Of a stretch of 64,000 nucleotides of DNA, positions 26,215 through 35,010 are shown one piece after another (within the stretch, counting starts at the first letter, position 1; the number at the start of each line of letters is the position of its first letter). Under the pieces are notes generated by a model, which did not search any database, had not been told where the DNA came from, and saw only the letters and a program-made list of their open reading frames with translations. The position numbers and the translations under genes were made by a program. The DNA is from SZAS-79 sp965279075 (GTDB lineage Bacteria > Pseudomonadota > Gammaproteobacteria > Burkholderiales > SG8-39): positions 1-64,000 of the forward strand of contig CBDIHI010000011.1 in assembly GCA_965279075.1 (NCBI GenBank), in the 5' to 3' direction.

Positions 26215-26304
26215 GGGGGCGTTCCGGTGGGGCGGGCGACTGTCATGATAGCGCCCCATGGGACCTGCTAGAGTGGGATATCCGCAGGTATCCGATAACG
26301 CAAT

Positions 26305-27606
26305 ATGCCCACGCGCCTCATCCTGACTCTCGCCGTCCTGGCCGTCGTCCCGGGTGCGCTTGCGCAGGCTCCCGAGGTCGATCGCCCGATCGAGATGCAC
26401 GGGCAGTCCACCGTCGTCCGGCAGTCGAAGCCCGCATTCGCCTCGCCCTACGCGGGCCCGAGGAGCCTGGGGGCGGCGCGCGCTTCGAGCTACTCCTTCA
26501 CTGCGACGATGTTTCTCGGCGCGCGCCTGGCCGACGGACTCGAGATCTACTACAACCCCGAAGTCACGCAGGGCGTGCCGTTCTCGCAATTGCAGGGCAC
26601 GGCGGGATTCACCAATGGCGAGCTCGCCCGCACCTCGGGTGCGGATCCGGCCCTATACACTGCGCGCGCTTTCGCCCGCAAGACCTGGAACCTCGGCGGC
26701 GAGGTCGAGGAACAGGCGTCGGACCAGAACCAGGTGAAGGCTCGCTACGCGGCGCGGCGCGTGGTGCTCACTGCCGGGACGGTCTCCGTGCTCGACGTGT
26801 TCGACGCGGTCGACTACAGCCGTGATGCGCGTACGCAGTTCATGAACTGGTCGTCACTCACCTACGGGGCCTGGGACTTCCCGGCCGACGCGCGCGGATA
26901 CACGAGCGGGATTGCGGCCGAGTACATCACGCCCGCCTACTCGGTGCGCGCCGGCCGGTTCGCGTTGCCCCGCGAGTCGAACGGCCTGCGGCTCGACGGC
27001 AGGCTCGGCAGCCGCTACGGCGATGTCGCCGAAGGGGAGGTTCCTTTCAGGGTGGCGGGGCGGGATGCGGTTCTGAGGGTCATGGCGTTCCGCAACCGTG
27101 CCGTCATGGGTGCGTTCGGCGATGCGGTCGCCGCCGGCGGGACGCCCGACCTAGCGACGGTGCGCAGGCTGCAGTCCAAGTCCGGATTGGGGGCGGGCGT
27201 GCAGGCCGAGGTCGCCGATAACGTCGGCGCATACGTCCGCGCAGCATGGAACGACGGGAAGACGGAGACCTTCGCGTTCACCGAGATCGACCGCTCGCTC
27301 GCGGCGGGCCTGCTGGGCAAGGGCGAGCGCTGGTCGCGCCCGGGCGACAGCGCCGGGATCGCGCTCTACGTGAACGGCCTCGGCCGGGCGCATCGCGATT
27401 ACCTTGCGGCCGGCGGGCAGGGATTCTTCCTTGGCGACGGGCGGCTGAATTACGCCAGCGAGCGGATCGTCGAACTGTTCTACAGCGCGCACCTCGGCGC
27501 CCGGGTGTGGCTCTCCGGCGGGGTCCAGCGCATCGCCAACCCTGGCTATAATCGTGACCGGGGTCCGGCGGACTTCTACAGCCTGCGCCTGCACACGAAC
27601 TTCTGA
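26305..27606 (+). CDS. Carbohydrate porin, OprB-like
   Basis: This 433-residue protein has a signal peptide ending ALAQA. The mature start has EMHGQSTVVRQSKPAFASPYAGPRSL, a pattern typical of OprB-type carbohydrate porins, and the protein ends in an aromatic C-terminal strand (YSLRLHTNF) as outer membrane barrels do. Alternating short hydrophobic strands run through the protein. It should form a 16-stranded pore for sugars or other small solutes. It is divergent from terC and is followed 39 bp later by an MscS gene. No sugar operon is nearby. Confidence 0.88.
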   Translation: MPTRLILTLAVLAVVPGALAQAPEVDRPIEMHGQSTVVRQSKPAFASPYAGPRSLGAARASSYSFTATMFLGARLADGLEIYYNPEVTQGVPFSQLQGTAGFTNGELARTSGADPALYTARAFARKTWNLGGEVEEQASDQNQVKARYAARRVVLTAGTVSVLDVFDAVDYSRDARTQFMNWSSLTYGAWDFPADARGYTSGIAAEYITPAYSVRAGRFALPRESNGLRLDGRLGSRYGDVAEGEVPFRVAGRDAVLRVMAFRNRAVMGAFGDAVAAGGTPDLATVRRLQSKSGLGAGVQAEVADNVGAYVRAAWNDGKTETFAFTEIDRSLAAGLLGKGERWSRPGDSAGIALYVNGLGRAHRDYLAAGGQGFFLGDGRLNYASERIVELFYSAHLGARVWLSGGVQRIANPGYNRDRGPADFYSLRLHTNF

Positions 27607-27645
27607 GTCCCACCCGCGGCTAGGGCCGCACTGTCGGCGAATCCC

Positions 27646-28920
27646 GTGGCCAATTCCAGATTCGAAAACATCCTAGCCAACCTGCTTGACGACCTGAGGC
27701 AGCCAGAGGTGTTTTGGCAGGCCGCGGTGTTCGTCGCGTGCCTGCTGCTTGCCTGGGCGCTGTCTCGCCTGGTCAGGGTGAAGACCTCCGAGGACCAGTC
27801 CGCGGCACTCAGGATGGGTGCGGGCGGCTTCAACCGCATCGTATTCCCGCTCGTTACCGTGCTGCTGCTGGCGGCGGGCCGCGCGATGCTGTCGCGCTGG
27901 ACCCACGTGAACCTGCTGTCGGTCGCGATCCCGCTGTTTGCTTCGCTCGCCGGCATCCGCTTCGTGGTCTACCTGCTGCGCCTGGTGTTCTCGTCCGGCG
28001 GCGGCCTGGCGGTCTGGGAGCGGGCGATTGCGGCCACGGTCTGGGTCGGGGTGGCACTGCACCTCACCGGGTTGTTGCCCGAAATCCAGGATGCCCTCGA
28101 AGGCATCCGGATCACGGTCGGAAAGCAGAAGTTCTCGCTGATGAGCGCGCTCGAGTCCGCATTCTGGATCCTCGGCACGGCGCTGCTCGCGCTGTGGGCC
28201 GGCAGCCTGCTGGAGCAGCGGCTGATGCGCGCGGAAGCCCTGCATTCGAGCCTGCGCGTGGTGTTCGCGCGCCTCGGCAAGGCCTTGCTGCTCGTGGTGT
28301 CGATCCTCATCGTGCTCCCGGTCGTGGGCATCGACCTCACCGTGCTGTCGGTGTTCGGCGGCGCGCTGGGGGTGGGCCTCGGCCTCGGACTGCAAAAGAT
28401 TGCAAGCAACTACGTGTCGGGATTCATCATCCTGCTCGACCGCTCGATCCGGATCGGCGACTGGATCACGGCCGACAACCACTACGGCGAGGTCAAGGAC
28501 ATCACCACCCGATACACCGTGGTCCGGTCGATGTCGGGCGTGGAGGCGATCATCCCGAACGACACGCTGATCACGACGACTGTCCTGAACAATACCTACG
28601 CCGACAAGCAGTTGCGGCTGAGCGTGAAGGTGTCGGTGGCGTATTCGACCGACGTCGCGCCGGTCCTCGCCCTGCTGGCGGAGATCGCCGGCCGCAATCC
28701 GCGGGTGCTGCAGGACCCGCCGCCGAACGCGCTGGTCGTGGCGATGGGCGAGAGCGGGATCGACCTTGAACTGGGATTCTGGATCGAGGATCCTGAGAAG
28801 GGGCGGGCCAACGTGTGTTCCGAAATCAGCGTCGAAATCCTCGCTGTTTTCCGCGCCCGCGGTATCGAAATTCCCTTTCCGCAACGGGAGGTTAGGGTGC
28901 TCGGCGGCGGCCCGGCTTGA
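27646..28920 (+). CDS. Mechanosensitive ion channel, MscS family
   Basis: This 424-residue protein starts at GTG. Four to five N-terminal membrane helices precede the pore-lining TM3, which shows the Gly/Ala pattern FGGALGVGLGLGLQKIASNYVSGF. The beta domain then follows with LDRSIRIGDWITADNHYGEVKDITTRYTVVRSMSG. It is longer than E. coli MscS (286 residues) because of the extra helices. These channels open under membrane tension and release solutes on osmotic downshock. Downstream is the promoter of the desaturase gene. Confidence 0.93.
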   Translation: MANSRFENILANLLDDLRQPEVFWQAAVFVACLLLAWALSRLVRVKTSEDQSAALRMGAGGFNRIVFPLVTVLLLAAGRAMLSRWTHVNLLSVAIPLFASLAGIRFVVYLLRLVFSSGGGLAVWERAIAATVWVGVALHLTGLLPEIQDALEGIRITVGKQKFSLMSALESAFWILGTALLALWAGSLLEQRLMRAEALHSSLRVVFARLGKALLLVVSILIVLPVVGIDLTVLSVFGGALGVGLGLGLQKIASNYVSGFIILLDRSIRIGDWITADNHYGEVKDITTRYTVVRSMSGVEAIIPNDTLITTTVLNNTYADKQLRLSVKVSVAYSTDVAPVLALLAEIAGRNPRVLQDPPPNALVVAMGESGIDLELGFWIEDPEKGRANVCSEISVEILAVFRARGIEIPFPQREVRVLGGGPA

Positions 28921-29030
28921 GGCAGGTCAAAAGGCCCCCATATTCGGGTTGCGCGGGGGGGCGGTTCGCGTAGAATCGCGCGCACCCTCCGCTTCTCCCC
29001 ATAACTATTCCTATAAATCCGACACCTACG

Positions 29031-30209
29031 ATGCTCTTCTCCGGTCTGTTCGATCTCCCCTGGTGGAAACTGGTCGTCATCGCCCTCGTTCTCACCCACG
29101 TCACGATAGCCGCCGTAACGATCTTCCTGCACCGCCACCAGGCGCACAGGGCGCTCGACCTGCACCCGATAGCGTCGCATTTCTTCCGCTTCTGGCTGTG
29201 GCTGACGACCGGCATGGTGACCAAGGAGTGGGCGGCGATCCATCGCAAGCACCACGCCAAGTGCGAGACCGTCGACGACCCGCACAGCCCGCAGGTGCTC
29301 GGCATCAACCGGGTGCTGTGGGGCGGGGTGTTCCTGTACGTGAAGGAGTCCTACAACAAGGACACCATGGAGCGCTACGGCCACGGCACGCCGGACGACT
29401 ACATGGAGAGGAACCTCTACTCGGCGCACGCGATCCTCGGCCTCACGCTGATGGGCGCGATCAACGTCTTCCTGTTCGGCGTGGTTCCCGGGCTGCTGAT
29501 CCTGGTCACGCAGATCGTCTGGATACCGTTCTGGGCCGCCGGCGTCATCAACGGCGTGGGCCACTGGTTCGGCTACCGCAACTTCGACTCGGCCGACGCC
29601 AGCACCAATATCGTCCCGTGGGGCATCCTGATCGGCGGCGAGGAACTGCACAACAACCACCATTCGCACGCCACGTCGGCCAAGCTCTCGTCGAAGTGGT
29701 ACGAATTCGACATCGGCTGGATGTACATCTGCATCCTCGAGAAGCTGGGCCTCGCGACGGTCAAGAAGGTTGCGCCGACGCCGCGCTTTTCCAGCGCCAA
29801 GGCGGTCTCGGACCTCGATGCCGATACGCTGCACGCCGTGATCACGAACCGCTACGACGTGCTCGCCCGCTACGCCAAGTCGCTCAAGAAGACATATGCG
29901 CAGGAGATGGTGCGTCTCAAGCGGGGTTCGCCGAGCGAAGCGGCCTCGTTGCGCTCGCTCAAGCCGAAGCTCCTGCGCGCGCAGGACCTGCCCGCCACGG
30001 ACAAGGAGCGCCTCATCGACGCGCTCAAGCACAGCAAGGCCCTGGGCACTGCGGTCGCCATGCGCGACGAGCTGGTCGCCCTGTGGGAGCGCTCCAACGC
30101 ATCCAAGGAGCAGCTGTTGCAGGAGTTCAAGGACTGGTGCCACCGCGCCGAGTCCAGCGGCATCGTCCCGCTGGCCGAGTTCAGCCAGAGGCTGCGCTGC
30201 TACGCGTAG
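29031..30209 (+). CDS. Fatty acid desaturase (acyl-CoA delta-9 type)
   Basis: This 392-residue membrane enzyme has the three histidine boxes of the SCD1-like family: HRHQAHRAL, HRKHH and HNNHH. Four membrane helices surround them. It would introduce a cis double bond into long acyl chains using two iron atoms. The last 120 residues form a charged helical extension beyond the desaturase fold, common in betaproteobacterial homologues. A TAGAAT box at 28971-28976, about 55 bp upstream, is a likely -10. A strong bidirectional terminator follows. Confidence 0.92.
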   Translation: MLFSGLFDLPWWKLVVIALVLTHVTIAAVTIFLHRHQAHRALDLHPIASHFFRFWLWLTTGMVTKEWAAIHRKHHAKCETVDDPHSPQVLGINRVLWGGVFLYVKESYNKDTMERYGHGTPDDYMERNLYSAHAILGLTLMGAINVFLFGVVPGLLILVTQIVWIPFWAAGVINGVGHWFGYRNFDSADASTNIVPWGILIGGEELHNNHHSHATSAKLSSKWYEFDIGWMYICILEKLGLATVKKVAPTPRFSSAKAVSDLDADTLHAVITNRYDVLARYAKSLKKTYAQEMVRLKRGSPSEAASLRSLKPKLLRAQDLPATDKERLIDALKHSKALGTAVAMRDELVALWERSNASKEQLLQEFKDWCHRAESSGIVPLAEFSQRLRCYA

Positions 30210-30230
30210 GCCAGGCCGGTCGGTGAAATG

Positions 30231-30268
30231 AAAAAGGCCCGCCGAGGGTAGATCCGGCGGGCCTTTTT
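30231..30268. terminator. Bidirectional Rho-independent terminator between the desaturase and rpmG genes
   Basis: A perfect 14-bp stem runs from 30231-30244 (AAAAAGGCCCGCCG) to 30255-30268, with a 10-base loop. A-run and T-run flank it symmetrically, so it works on both strands. It lies between two convergent genes. Confidence 0.92.
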
Positions 30269-30286
30269 CTTTGGGACTCGGCTGGG

Positions 30287-30442
30287 TTACTTCAGCTTGG
30301 TCTCTTTGTACATCACATGCTTGCGCGCCTTCGGATCGAACTTCTTGATCTCGATCTTGTCGGGCGTGGTGCGCTTGTTCTTGGTCGTGGTGTAGAAATG
30401 ACCGGTGCCGGCACTGGATTCGAGCTTGATCTTCTCACGCAT
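30287..30442 (-). CDS. rpmG: 50S ribosomal protein L33
   Basis: This 51-residue basic protein reads MREKIKLESSAGTGHFYTTT at the start and ends VMYKETKLK, matching L33. It has no Cys pairs, so it is the zinc-independent (C-minus) form. It lies 2 bp after rpmB in the usual rpmB-rpmG operon. The terminator downstream is shared with the desaturase gene. Confidence 0.97.
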   Translation of the reverse strand: MREKIKLESSAGTGHFYTTTKNKRTTPDKIEIKKFDPKARKHVMYKETKLK

Positions 30443-30444
30443 GG

Positions 30445-30705
30445 TCAGGCTCCTTTGGCTTTGCCGGCCTTGGCGATCTTGCCTTCGGCACGCAGGTCGG
30501 CCAGCACGGCGTCAATGCCGTTCTTGTCGATCGTGCGCAATGCATTGGTGGACACGCGAAGGCGGACCCAGCGGTTCTCGCTTTCGACCCAGAACCGGCG
30601 ATAGTGCAGGTTGGGGAAGAAGGTACGCTTGGTCTTGTTGTTCGCGTGCGACACCAAGTTACCTTTCATCGGCTTCTTGCCGGTGACTTGGCAGACTCGG
30701 GACAT
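30445..30705 (-). CDS. rpmB: 50S ribosomal protein L28
   Basis: This 86-residue protein begins MSRVCQVTGKKPMKGNLVSH and contains KRTFFPNLHYRRFWVESENR, both diagnostic for L28. A short Lys/Ala tail (AKAGKAKGA) makes it slightly longer than E. coli L28 (78 residues). It forms an operon with rpmG. A DUF3025 gene lies on the same strand upstream, 30 bp away. Confidence 0.97.
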   Translation of the reverse strand: MSRVCQVTGKKPMKGNLVSHANNKTKRTFFPNLHYRRFWVESENRWVRLRVSTNALRTIDKNGIDAVLADLRAEGKIAKAGKAKGA

Positions 30706-30735
30706 GGCTTGGGCTCCGCGGAAAAAGGCGAGATT

Positions 30736-31575
30736 TTACACGGAATCAGGCCGGGTGCCCAAGCTTTCTGCCCGTCCCGGCCGGAACCAGCGCCGGTCGG
30801 CGTAAAACCCGGCGTCCCGGCTCCCCGGCAGCCACCCCGGGTACCCGAAAGCGGGCAGGGGCGGCAACTGCCGTGGCGCGGCCGACTCGGGCAGGGCGTC
30901 GACCCAGGCCGCCGCGGCCCGGTCGAGCCCGGCGGTCAGGGCCTCCGGCGGGCCGGCCAGCGCGCCGGGCGGGACCGCCACGAACAGGGCCTTGCAGGTG
31001 ATCCCTGGATAAGGGGCGAGGGCTTTTTCGTAGGCCGAATGCCCCAGCAGTACGAACCGCACCCCCTCCAGCAGGGCCGCACGGCGGTCCCAGTACAGGG
31101 CCTGCCAGCGGAAATCCCGGACCAGCCCCTCGATTTCGTCCAGCAACGGGTCGGCGCAGGCCACGATCATGCCGCCTTCGTCGACCAGCGTGAGCAGGTC
31201 CCGCAGGGGACCTCTCCCGCCCCTGTCGGCGGGCAGGCGGGCGGCGTGCCGCGCGTTGAGGGCGGCCTTGGTGAGCGGGAAGGCCAGCCATGCGAGGGCG
31301 TTGAACAGGTCGTGCAGGTTACCCGGGCGGGTATCGACGCAGCCGGTTGCATGGATGCGCGATTCGTAGTGCGCCTTGGCCGCGGGATCGGGCGCGCAAA
31401 AGCGGATCGGCAGGCCGGTTGCGGTCATGGGCGGGCGCGGGGACCCGCAAGCGAGGGCGTTGAGTCGCGCCAGGTCGGGCCGGTCCCGCAACTGCCGCAG
31501 CCAGGGCCGCAGCGGCTCGAAGGCCGGGTGGGCGAGCGCCCCGGGAGTGAAGCCCGGGCTTACCTCAGCTGCCAC
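30736..31575 (-). CDS. DUF3025 domain protein
   Basis: This protein of about 279 residues matches DUF3025, common beside pyrC in betaproteobacteria. Conserved stretches are RIHATGCVDTRPGNLHDLFNALAWLAFP and CADPLLDEI. The start is set at a GTG that overlaps the pyrC stop by 16 bp; an ATG further upstream would extend it across pyrC and is unlikely. No signal peptide or catalytic signature is seen. The function is not known. Confidence 0.75.
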   Translation of the reverse strand: MAAEVSPGFTPGALAHPAFEPLRPWLRQLRDRPDLARLNALACGSPRPPMTATGLPIRFCAPDPAAKAHYESRIHATGCVDTRPGNLHDLFNALAWLAFPLTKAALNARHAARLPADRGGRGPLRDLLTLVDEGGMIVACADPLLDEIEGLVRDFRWQALYWDRRAALLEGVRFVLLGHSAYEKALAPYPGITCKALFVAVPPGALAGPPEALTAGLDRAAAAWVDALPESAAPRQLPPLPAFGYPGWLPGSRDAGFYADRRWFRPGRAESLGTRPDSV

Positions 31576-32591
31576 GCGAGCGACTCGCCGGCGCGCATCG
31601 GGACGACCTCGTGGGCGCCGAACTTGTAGCTTTCGGGCACGCGCCACTCCTTGCGCACCAGCGTGATCCGGTCCTTGTTGCGCGGCAGGCCGTAGAAGTC
31701 CGCGCCGTGGAAGCTGGCGAAGCCCTCCAGCTTGTCGAGGGCGCTGGCCTCCTCGAACGCGCTCGCGTAAAGCTCGATCGCCGCGTGCGCCGTGTACAGC
31801 CCGGCGCAGCCGCAGGCGGCCTCCTTGGTGTGCTTCGCGTGCGGGGCGCTGTCGGTGCCGAGGAAGAACTTCGGGTTGCCCGAGATCGCCGCCTCGACCA
31901 GCGCCTCACGGTGCTCCTCGCGCTTCAACACCGGCAGGCAGTAGTTGTGCGGCCGGATTCCGCCGAGGAACAGCGCGTTGCGGTTCATCAGCAGGTGGTG
32001 CGCGGTGATCGTCGCGGCGATGTTCGGGCCGGTCACCTCGACGTACTGGACGGCATCGCGGGTGGTGATGTGCTCGACGACGATCTTCAGGTCCGGGAAC
32101 CGGTCCACCAGCGGGCCGAGCGTCATCTCGAGAAAGGCCTTCTCGCGGTCGAACACGTCGATCTCGGGATCGGTGACCTCGCCGTGGATGAGGAGCGGGA
32201 TCCCCAGTTCCTGCATCTTCTCGAGCGTGTGGAAGCACCTTGAGATCCGCGTGACGCCGGCGTCCGAGTGCGTCGTCGCGCCGGCCGGATAGAGCTTCAC
32301 CGCAAACACCCGGCCGGAGAGCTTCGCGCGCGCAATCTCCTCGGGCGGCGTGTCGTCGGTCAGGTAAAGCGTCATCAGCGGCTCGAAGCGGGAGTTCTCC
32401 GGCAGCGCGTCGAGGATGCGCTCGCGGTAGTCGAGCGCGCGCTTGGTCGTCGTGACCGGCGGCTTCAGGTTCGGCATCACGATCGCGCGGGCGAAGCATC
32501 GCGCGGTGTGGGGGAGCACGGCCGCAAGGTCGTCGCCGTCGCGCAGGTGCAGGTGCCAGTCGTCCGGCCGGGTCAGGGAAAGGATGTCCAA
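31560..32591 (-). CDS. pyrC: Dihydroorotase
   Basis: This 343-residue class II (short) dihydroorotase cyclises carbamoyl-aspartate in pyrimidine synthesis. The metal-binding HLHLR is at residues 13-17, the carboxylated Lys lies in FAVKLYPAGATTHSD, and further metal His residues are in LIHGEV and VVEHITT. The catalytic Asp is in FLGTDSAPH. Length agrees with E. coli PyrC (348). It is cotranscribed with the DUF3025 gene downstream, and rsmI lies upstream on the same strand. Confidence 0.97.
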   Translation of the reverse strand: MDILSLTRPDDWHLHLRDGDDLAAVLPHTARCFARAIVMPNLKPPVTTTKRALDYRERILDALPENSRFEPLMTLYLTDDTPPEEIARAKLSGRVFAVKLYPAGATTHSDAGVTRISRCFHTLEKMQELGIPLLIHGEVTDPEIDVFDREKAFLEMTLGPLVDRFPDLKIVVEHITTRDAVQYVEVTGPNIAATITAHHLLMNRNALFLGGIRPHNYCLPVLKREEHREALVEAAISGNPKFFLGTDSAPHAKHTKEAACGCAGLYTAHAAIELYASAFEEASALDKLEGFASFHGADFYGLPRNKDRITLVRKEWRVPESYKFGAHEVVPMRAGESLAWQLR

Positions 32592-32638
32592 TGGGGGCTC
32601 GCGTGGGGCTACCGGGTCTACGTTGGGGTCGGCCGATT

Positions 32639-33532
32639 CTACCGTGGCTTGCGGGGCTTCCCGCCGGACGCAGTGGGAGGTTGCTCCGCCGAAAGTTCGA
32701 GGGCGCGGCCGTAGAGCGGGTTCTTCGACCCGCCGGTGATTCGCGCCGCGATCCGCGCCGCGTCGCTGACGGAGTGGTCTTCCAGCAGGATGCGCAGGAT
32801 CCGGTCGGATTCACCGTCATCCGCTTCGGCGACGACCGCCCGCGGCCCGAGGACGAGCACGAACTCCCCCTGCTGCCGGTGGGGGTTGGCCCCGATCCAT
32901 GCCTGCGCCTCGCCCAGCGGCAGCCGCGCGACCTCCTCGAACTTTTTCGTAAGTTCGCGTGCGATCACCAGTTCGCGCGCTTCGCCGAAGGCCGCCGCCA
33001 GGTCGACCACGGTTTCGAGCACGCGGTGCGGCGCCTCGTAGAAGATCACCGGGCAGGCGGCATCCAGCGCAGCCAGGGTTTTGCGCCGGGCGCTGCCGGA
33101 GGCCGGCAGGAACCCGGCGAACAGGAACCGGTCGGCGAGGAACCCGCTCGCGCAATAGGCGGCCATCGCCGCGCTCGGGCCGGGAACCGGGACGACGCGG
33201 ATGCCCGCGCGGTGCGCGGCGGCCACGAGCAGCGCGCCCGGGTCGGAGATCGCCGGCGTCCCCGCGTCGCTCACCAGGGCGATCGTCGTACCCGCGAGCA
33301 TCGATTCGACCAGCCTTTCGCCTGCCTGCCTTTCGTTGTGTTCATGCAGGGCCACGGTCTTCGCGGTGATGCCGTGGGCCGAAAGCAGCGTACGGGAAGT
33401 CCGCGTGTCCTCGCAGGCGACGAGGCCGGCGGCGGCGAGGACTTCGCGGGCGCGCGGCGACAGGTCGGAGAGGTTGCCGATCGGCGTGGCGACCACGTAC
33501 AGCGTCCCGGCAGGTGTGTGTGTGTCGGCCAT
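32639..33532 (-). CDS. rsmI: 16S rRNA (cytidine(1402)-2'-O)-methyltransferase
   Basis: This 297-residue member of the tetrapyrrole-methylase fold has LYVVATPIGNLSDLSPRA at the start and the signature VSDAGTPAISDPG. It methylates the 2'-OH of C1402 in 16S rRNA. The start is the ATG giving MADTHTPAGT; longer upstream extensions lie across the divergent yraN gene. A run of GT repeats precedes it on the plus strand. The rsmI and yraN arrangement, divergent and close together, is conserved in proteobacteria. Confidence 0.95.
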   Translation of the reverse strand: MADTHTPAGTLYVVATPIGNLSDLSPRAREVLAAAGLVACEDTRTSRTLLSAHGITAKTVALHEHNERQAGERLVESMLAGTTIALVSDAGTPAISDPGALLVAAAHRAGIRVVPVPGPSAAMAAYCASGFLADRFLFAGFLPASGSARRKTLAALDAACPVIFYEAPHRVLETVVDLAAAFGEARELVIARELTKKFEEVARLPLGEAQAWIGANPHRQQGEFVLVLGPRAVVAEADDGESDRILRILLEDHSVSDAARIAARITGGSKNPLYGRALELSAEQPPTASGGKPRKPR

Positions 33533-33628
33533 CTCGGTCCAGGTCGACGCGGACCGCGTCAACGCCGATTGTCGGGCTTCGTTAGGGGATGAGCAACCTT
33601 GCAGAACCCGACCACGGGGATACTTGCC

Positions 33629-33976
33629 ATGGACACCGCAACGGCCGGACGCCGCGCCGAGGACCTCGCCGAACGCCTGCTCACGGAGGCCGGCCTCGCC
33701 ATCATTGCCCGCAATTTCCGTTGCCGGCTCGGGGAGATCGACCTGATCGCCCGGGAGGGCGACACCTTCGTGTTCTGCGAGGTGCGCTATCGCAGCGGCG
33801 AGTCCTTCGGTGGCGCCGCGGAAAGCATCACGGCGAGGAAGCAGGCGCGCATCGCCGCCGCCGCGCGCTATTTCCTCACCGCCCGACGGGAAGCTCCCTG
33901 CCGCTTCGACGTGCTGCTGATGCGCACCCTGGACCTTGCCCGCATCCGCTGGATCCGCAATGCGTTCACCGTTTAG
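33629..33976 (+). CDS. yraN: YraN family (UPF0102) nuclease-like protein
   Basis: This 115-residue protein shows the family blocks GRRAEDLAERLL, GEIDLIAREGDTFVFCEVRYR and ITARKQARIAAAARYFL. It has a restriction-endonuclease-like fold; the E..D..ExK type residues are in EIDLI and CEVRYR. The ATG with GGGGA upstream is preferred to a TTG ten codons earlier. It overlaps the next gene by 17 bp. The biochemical role of YraN is unsettled. Confidence 0.9.
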   Translation: MDTATAGRRAEDLAERLLTEAGLAIIARNFRCRLGEIDLIAREGDTFVFCEVRYRSGESFGGAAESITARKQARIAAAARYFLTARREAPCRFDVLLMRTLDLARIRWIRNAFTV

Positions 33977-34364
33977 CCCGCTGCGATCGTTTGCGGCGCC
34001 GCTCGCCGTCCTGTGCCTGGCCGCTGCGTCCGCCGCACATGCGGGTGACGTTCCGGCGCGGGTGCGCATGCTCGTGCAAAGCTCGCCCCTCGCGGGCTTT
34101 CGCCATGCGCAGGCCGAAGACGTGTGGGCCGAGCTGCGCGCGGGCGACCCGCTGGTCCTCGTGCGCGAGCCGGACAACCCCCACGATCCGAACGCGGTGC
34201 GCGTCGAATGGCGCGGCCGCAAGCTCGGCTACGTGCCGCGCCGCGACAACCCGGCGCTCGCATGGGCGCTCGATCGCGGTGAGGCGCTGCATGCGCGCAT
34301 CAGCAGGGCGGAATGGCATCCGAACCCCGCGCGGCGCATCGCTTTCGAGGTCTTCGTCGAGTGA
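33960..34364 (+). CDS. Exported HIRAN-domain protein
   Basis: This 134-residue protein has a signal peptide of about 28 residues ending SAAHA. The rest is a HIRAN domain: VLVREPDNPHDPNAVRVEWRGRKLGYVPR holds the conserved PxNxxDxxAV and LGYVPR blocks. HIRAN domains in helicases bind 3' DNA ends, but here the domain is alone and secreted, as in a family of small proteobacterial proteins of unknown role. The start overlaps yraN, so translation is coupled. Its gmhA neighbour suggests an envelope function, which is only inference. Confidence 0.8.
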   Translation: MRSPFSPLRSFAAPLAVLCLAAASAAHAGDVPARVRMLVQSSPLAGFRHAQAEDVWAELRAGDPLVLVREPDNPHDPNAVRVEWRGRKLGYVPRRDNPALAWALDRGEALHARISRAEWHPNPARRIAFEVFVE

Positions 34365-34386
34365 GGATGCGGTGTAAAATCCACGC

Positions 34387-35010
34387 ATGGGCCATTCAGA
34401 CGACAAGGCGCTGCAAACCGAGCTCGCGGCGCGCGTTGCGGGACATTTTTCCGAGAGCGCGGCCGTCAAGGCAGCCTGCGTCAGCGAGCTTTCCGCGCCG
34501 ATCGCCCGTGCCATCGCCCTGATGGCGGCCTGCCTGCGCGCCGGCGGCAAGGTGCTGGCCTGCGGCAATGGCGGCTCAGCGGCGGACGCGCAGCACTTCT
34601 CCGCGGAACTCCTCAACCGGTTCGAGGTCGAAAGGCCGCCCCTTGCGGCGATCGCCCTGACCACGGACACCTCCACGCTGACTTCGATCTCGAACGACTA
34701 CGGTTTCGAGCAGGTCTTCGAGAAACAGGTCAGGGCGCTCGGGCGGCCGGGGGACGTGCTCCTCGCCATCTCGACGTCCGGCAATTCGGGGAACGTAATT
34801 GCCGCGATGCGGGCCGCCACGGGCGCCGGAATGGGCATCGTCGCCCTGACCGGGCGGGGCGGCGGGCAGATGACGGCCCTGCTGGGTTCGGGGGACGTAA
34901 ACATCTGCGTACCGCATGCGGTTACCGCGCGCGTGCAGGAGGTCCACCTCCTGGCGCTGCATTGCCTGTGCGACGGGATTGACGCAGTACTCTTTGGAGC
35001 GAATCGATGA
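34387..35010 (+). CDS. gmhA: Phosphoheptose isomerase (SIS domain)
   Basis: This 207-residue SIS-domain enzyme converts sedoheptulose 7-phosphate to D-glycero-D-manno-heptose 7-phosphate for LPS inner core. The expected zinc ligands of GmhA are present at the right spacing: His70, Glu74, Gln184 and His192. ACGNGGSAADAQHF and ISTSGNSGN are the phosphate-binding loops. In E. coli the same neighbourhood (yraN - x - yraP) holds the paralogue DiaA, so DiaA remains possible. rfaE2 just downstream favours GmhA. A TAAAAT box lies 7 bp upstream. Confidence 0.82.
   Translation: MGHSDDKALQTELAARVAGHFSESAAVKAACVSELSAPIARAIALMAACLRAGGKVLACGNGGSAADAQHFSAELLNRFEVERPPLAAIALTTDTSTLTSISNDYGFEQVFEKQVRALGRPGDVLLAISTSGNSGNVIAAMRAATGAGMGIVALTGRGGGQMTALLGSGDVNICVPHAVTARVQEVHLLALHCLCDGIDAVLFGANR

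Noticed and set aside
25468..26304. A manganese riboswitch (yybP-ykoY type) before terC
   Set aside because: The 90 bp upstream of terC lack the conserved paired loops of this riboswitch and are shared with the divergent porin promoter.
33533..33628. A possible RNase P RNA or other structured RNA between rsmI and yraN
   Set aside because: Only about 96 bp separate the genes, too short for RNase P RNA, and no conserved core motif is visible.
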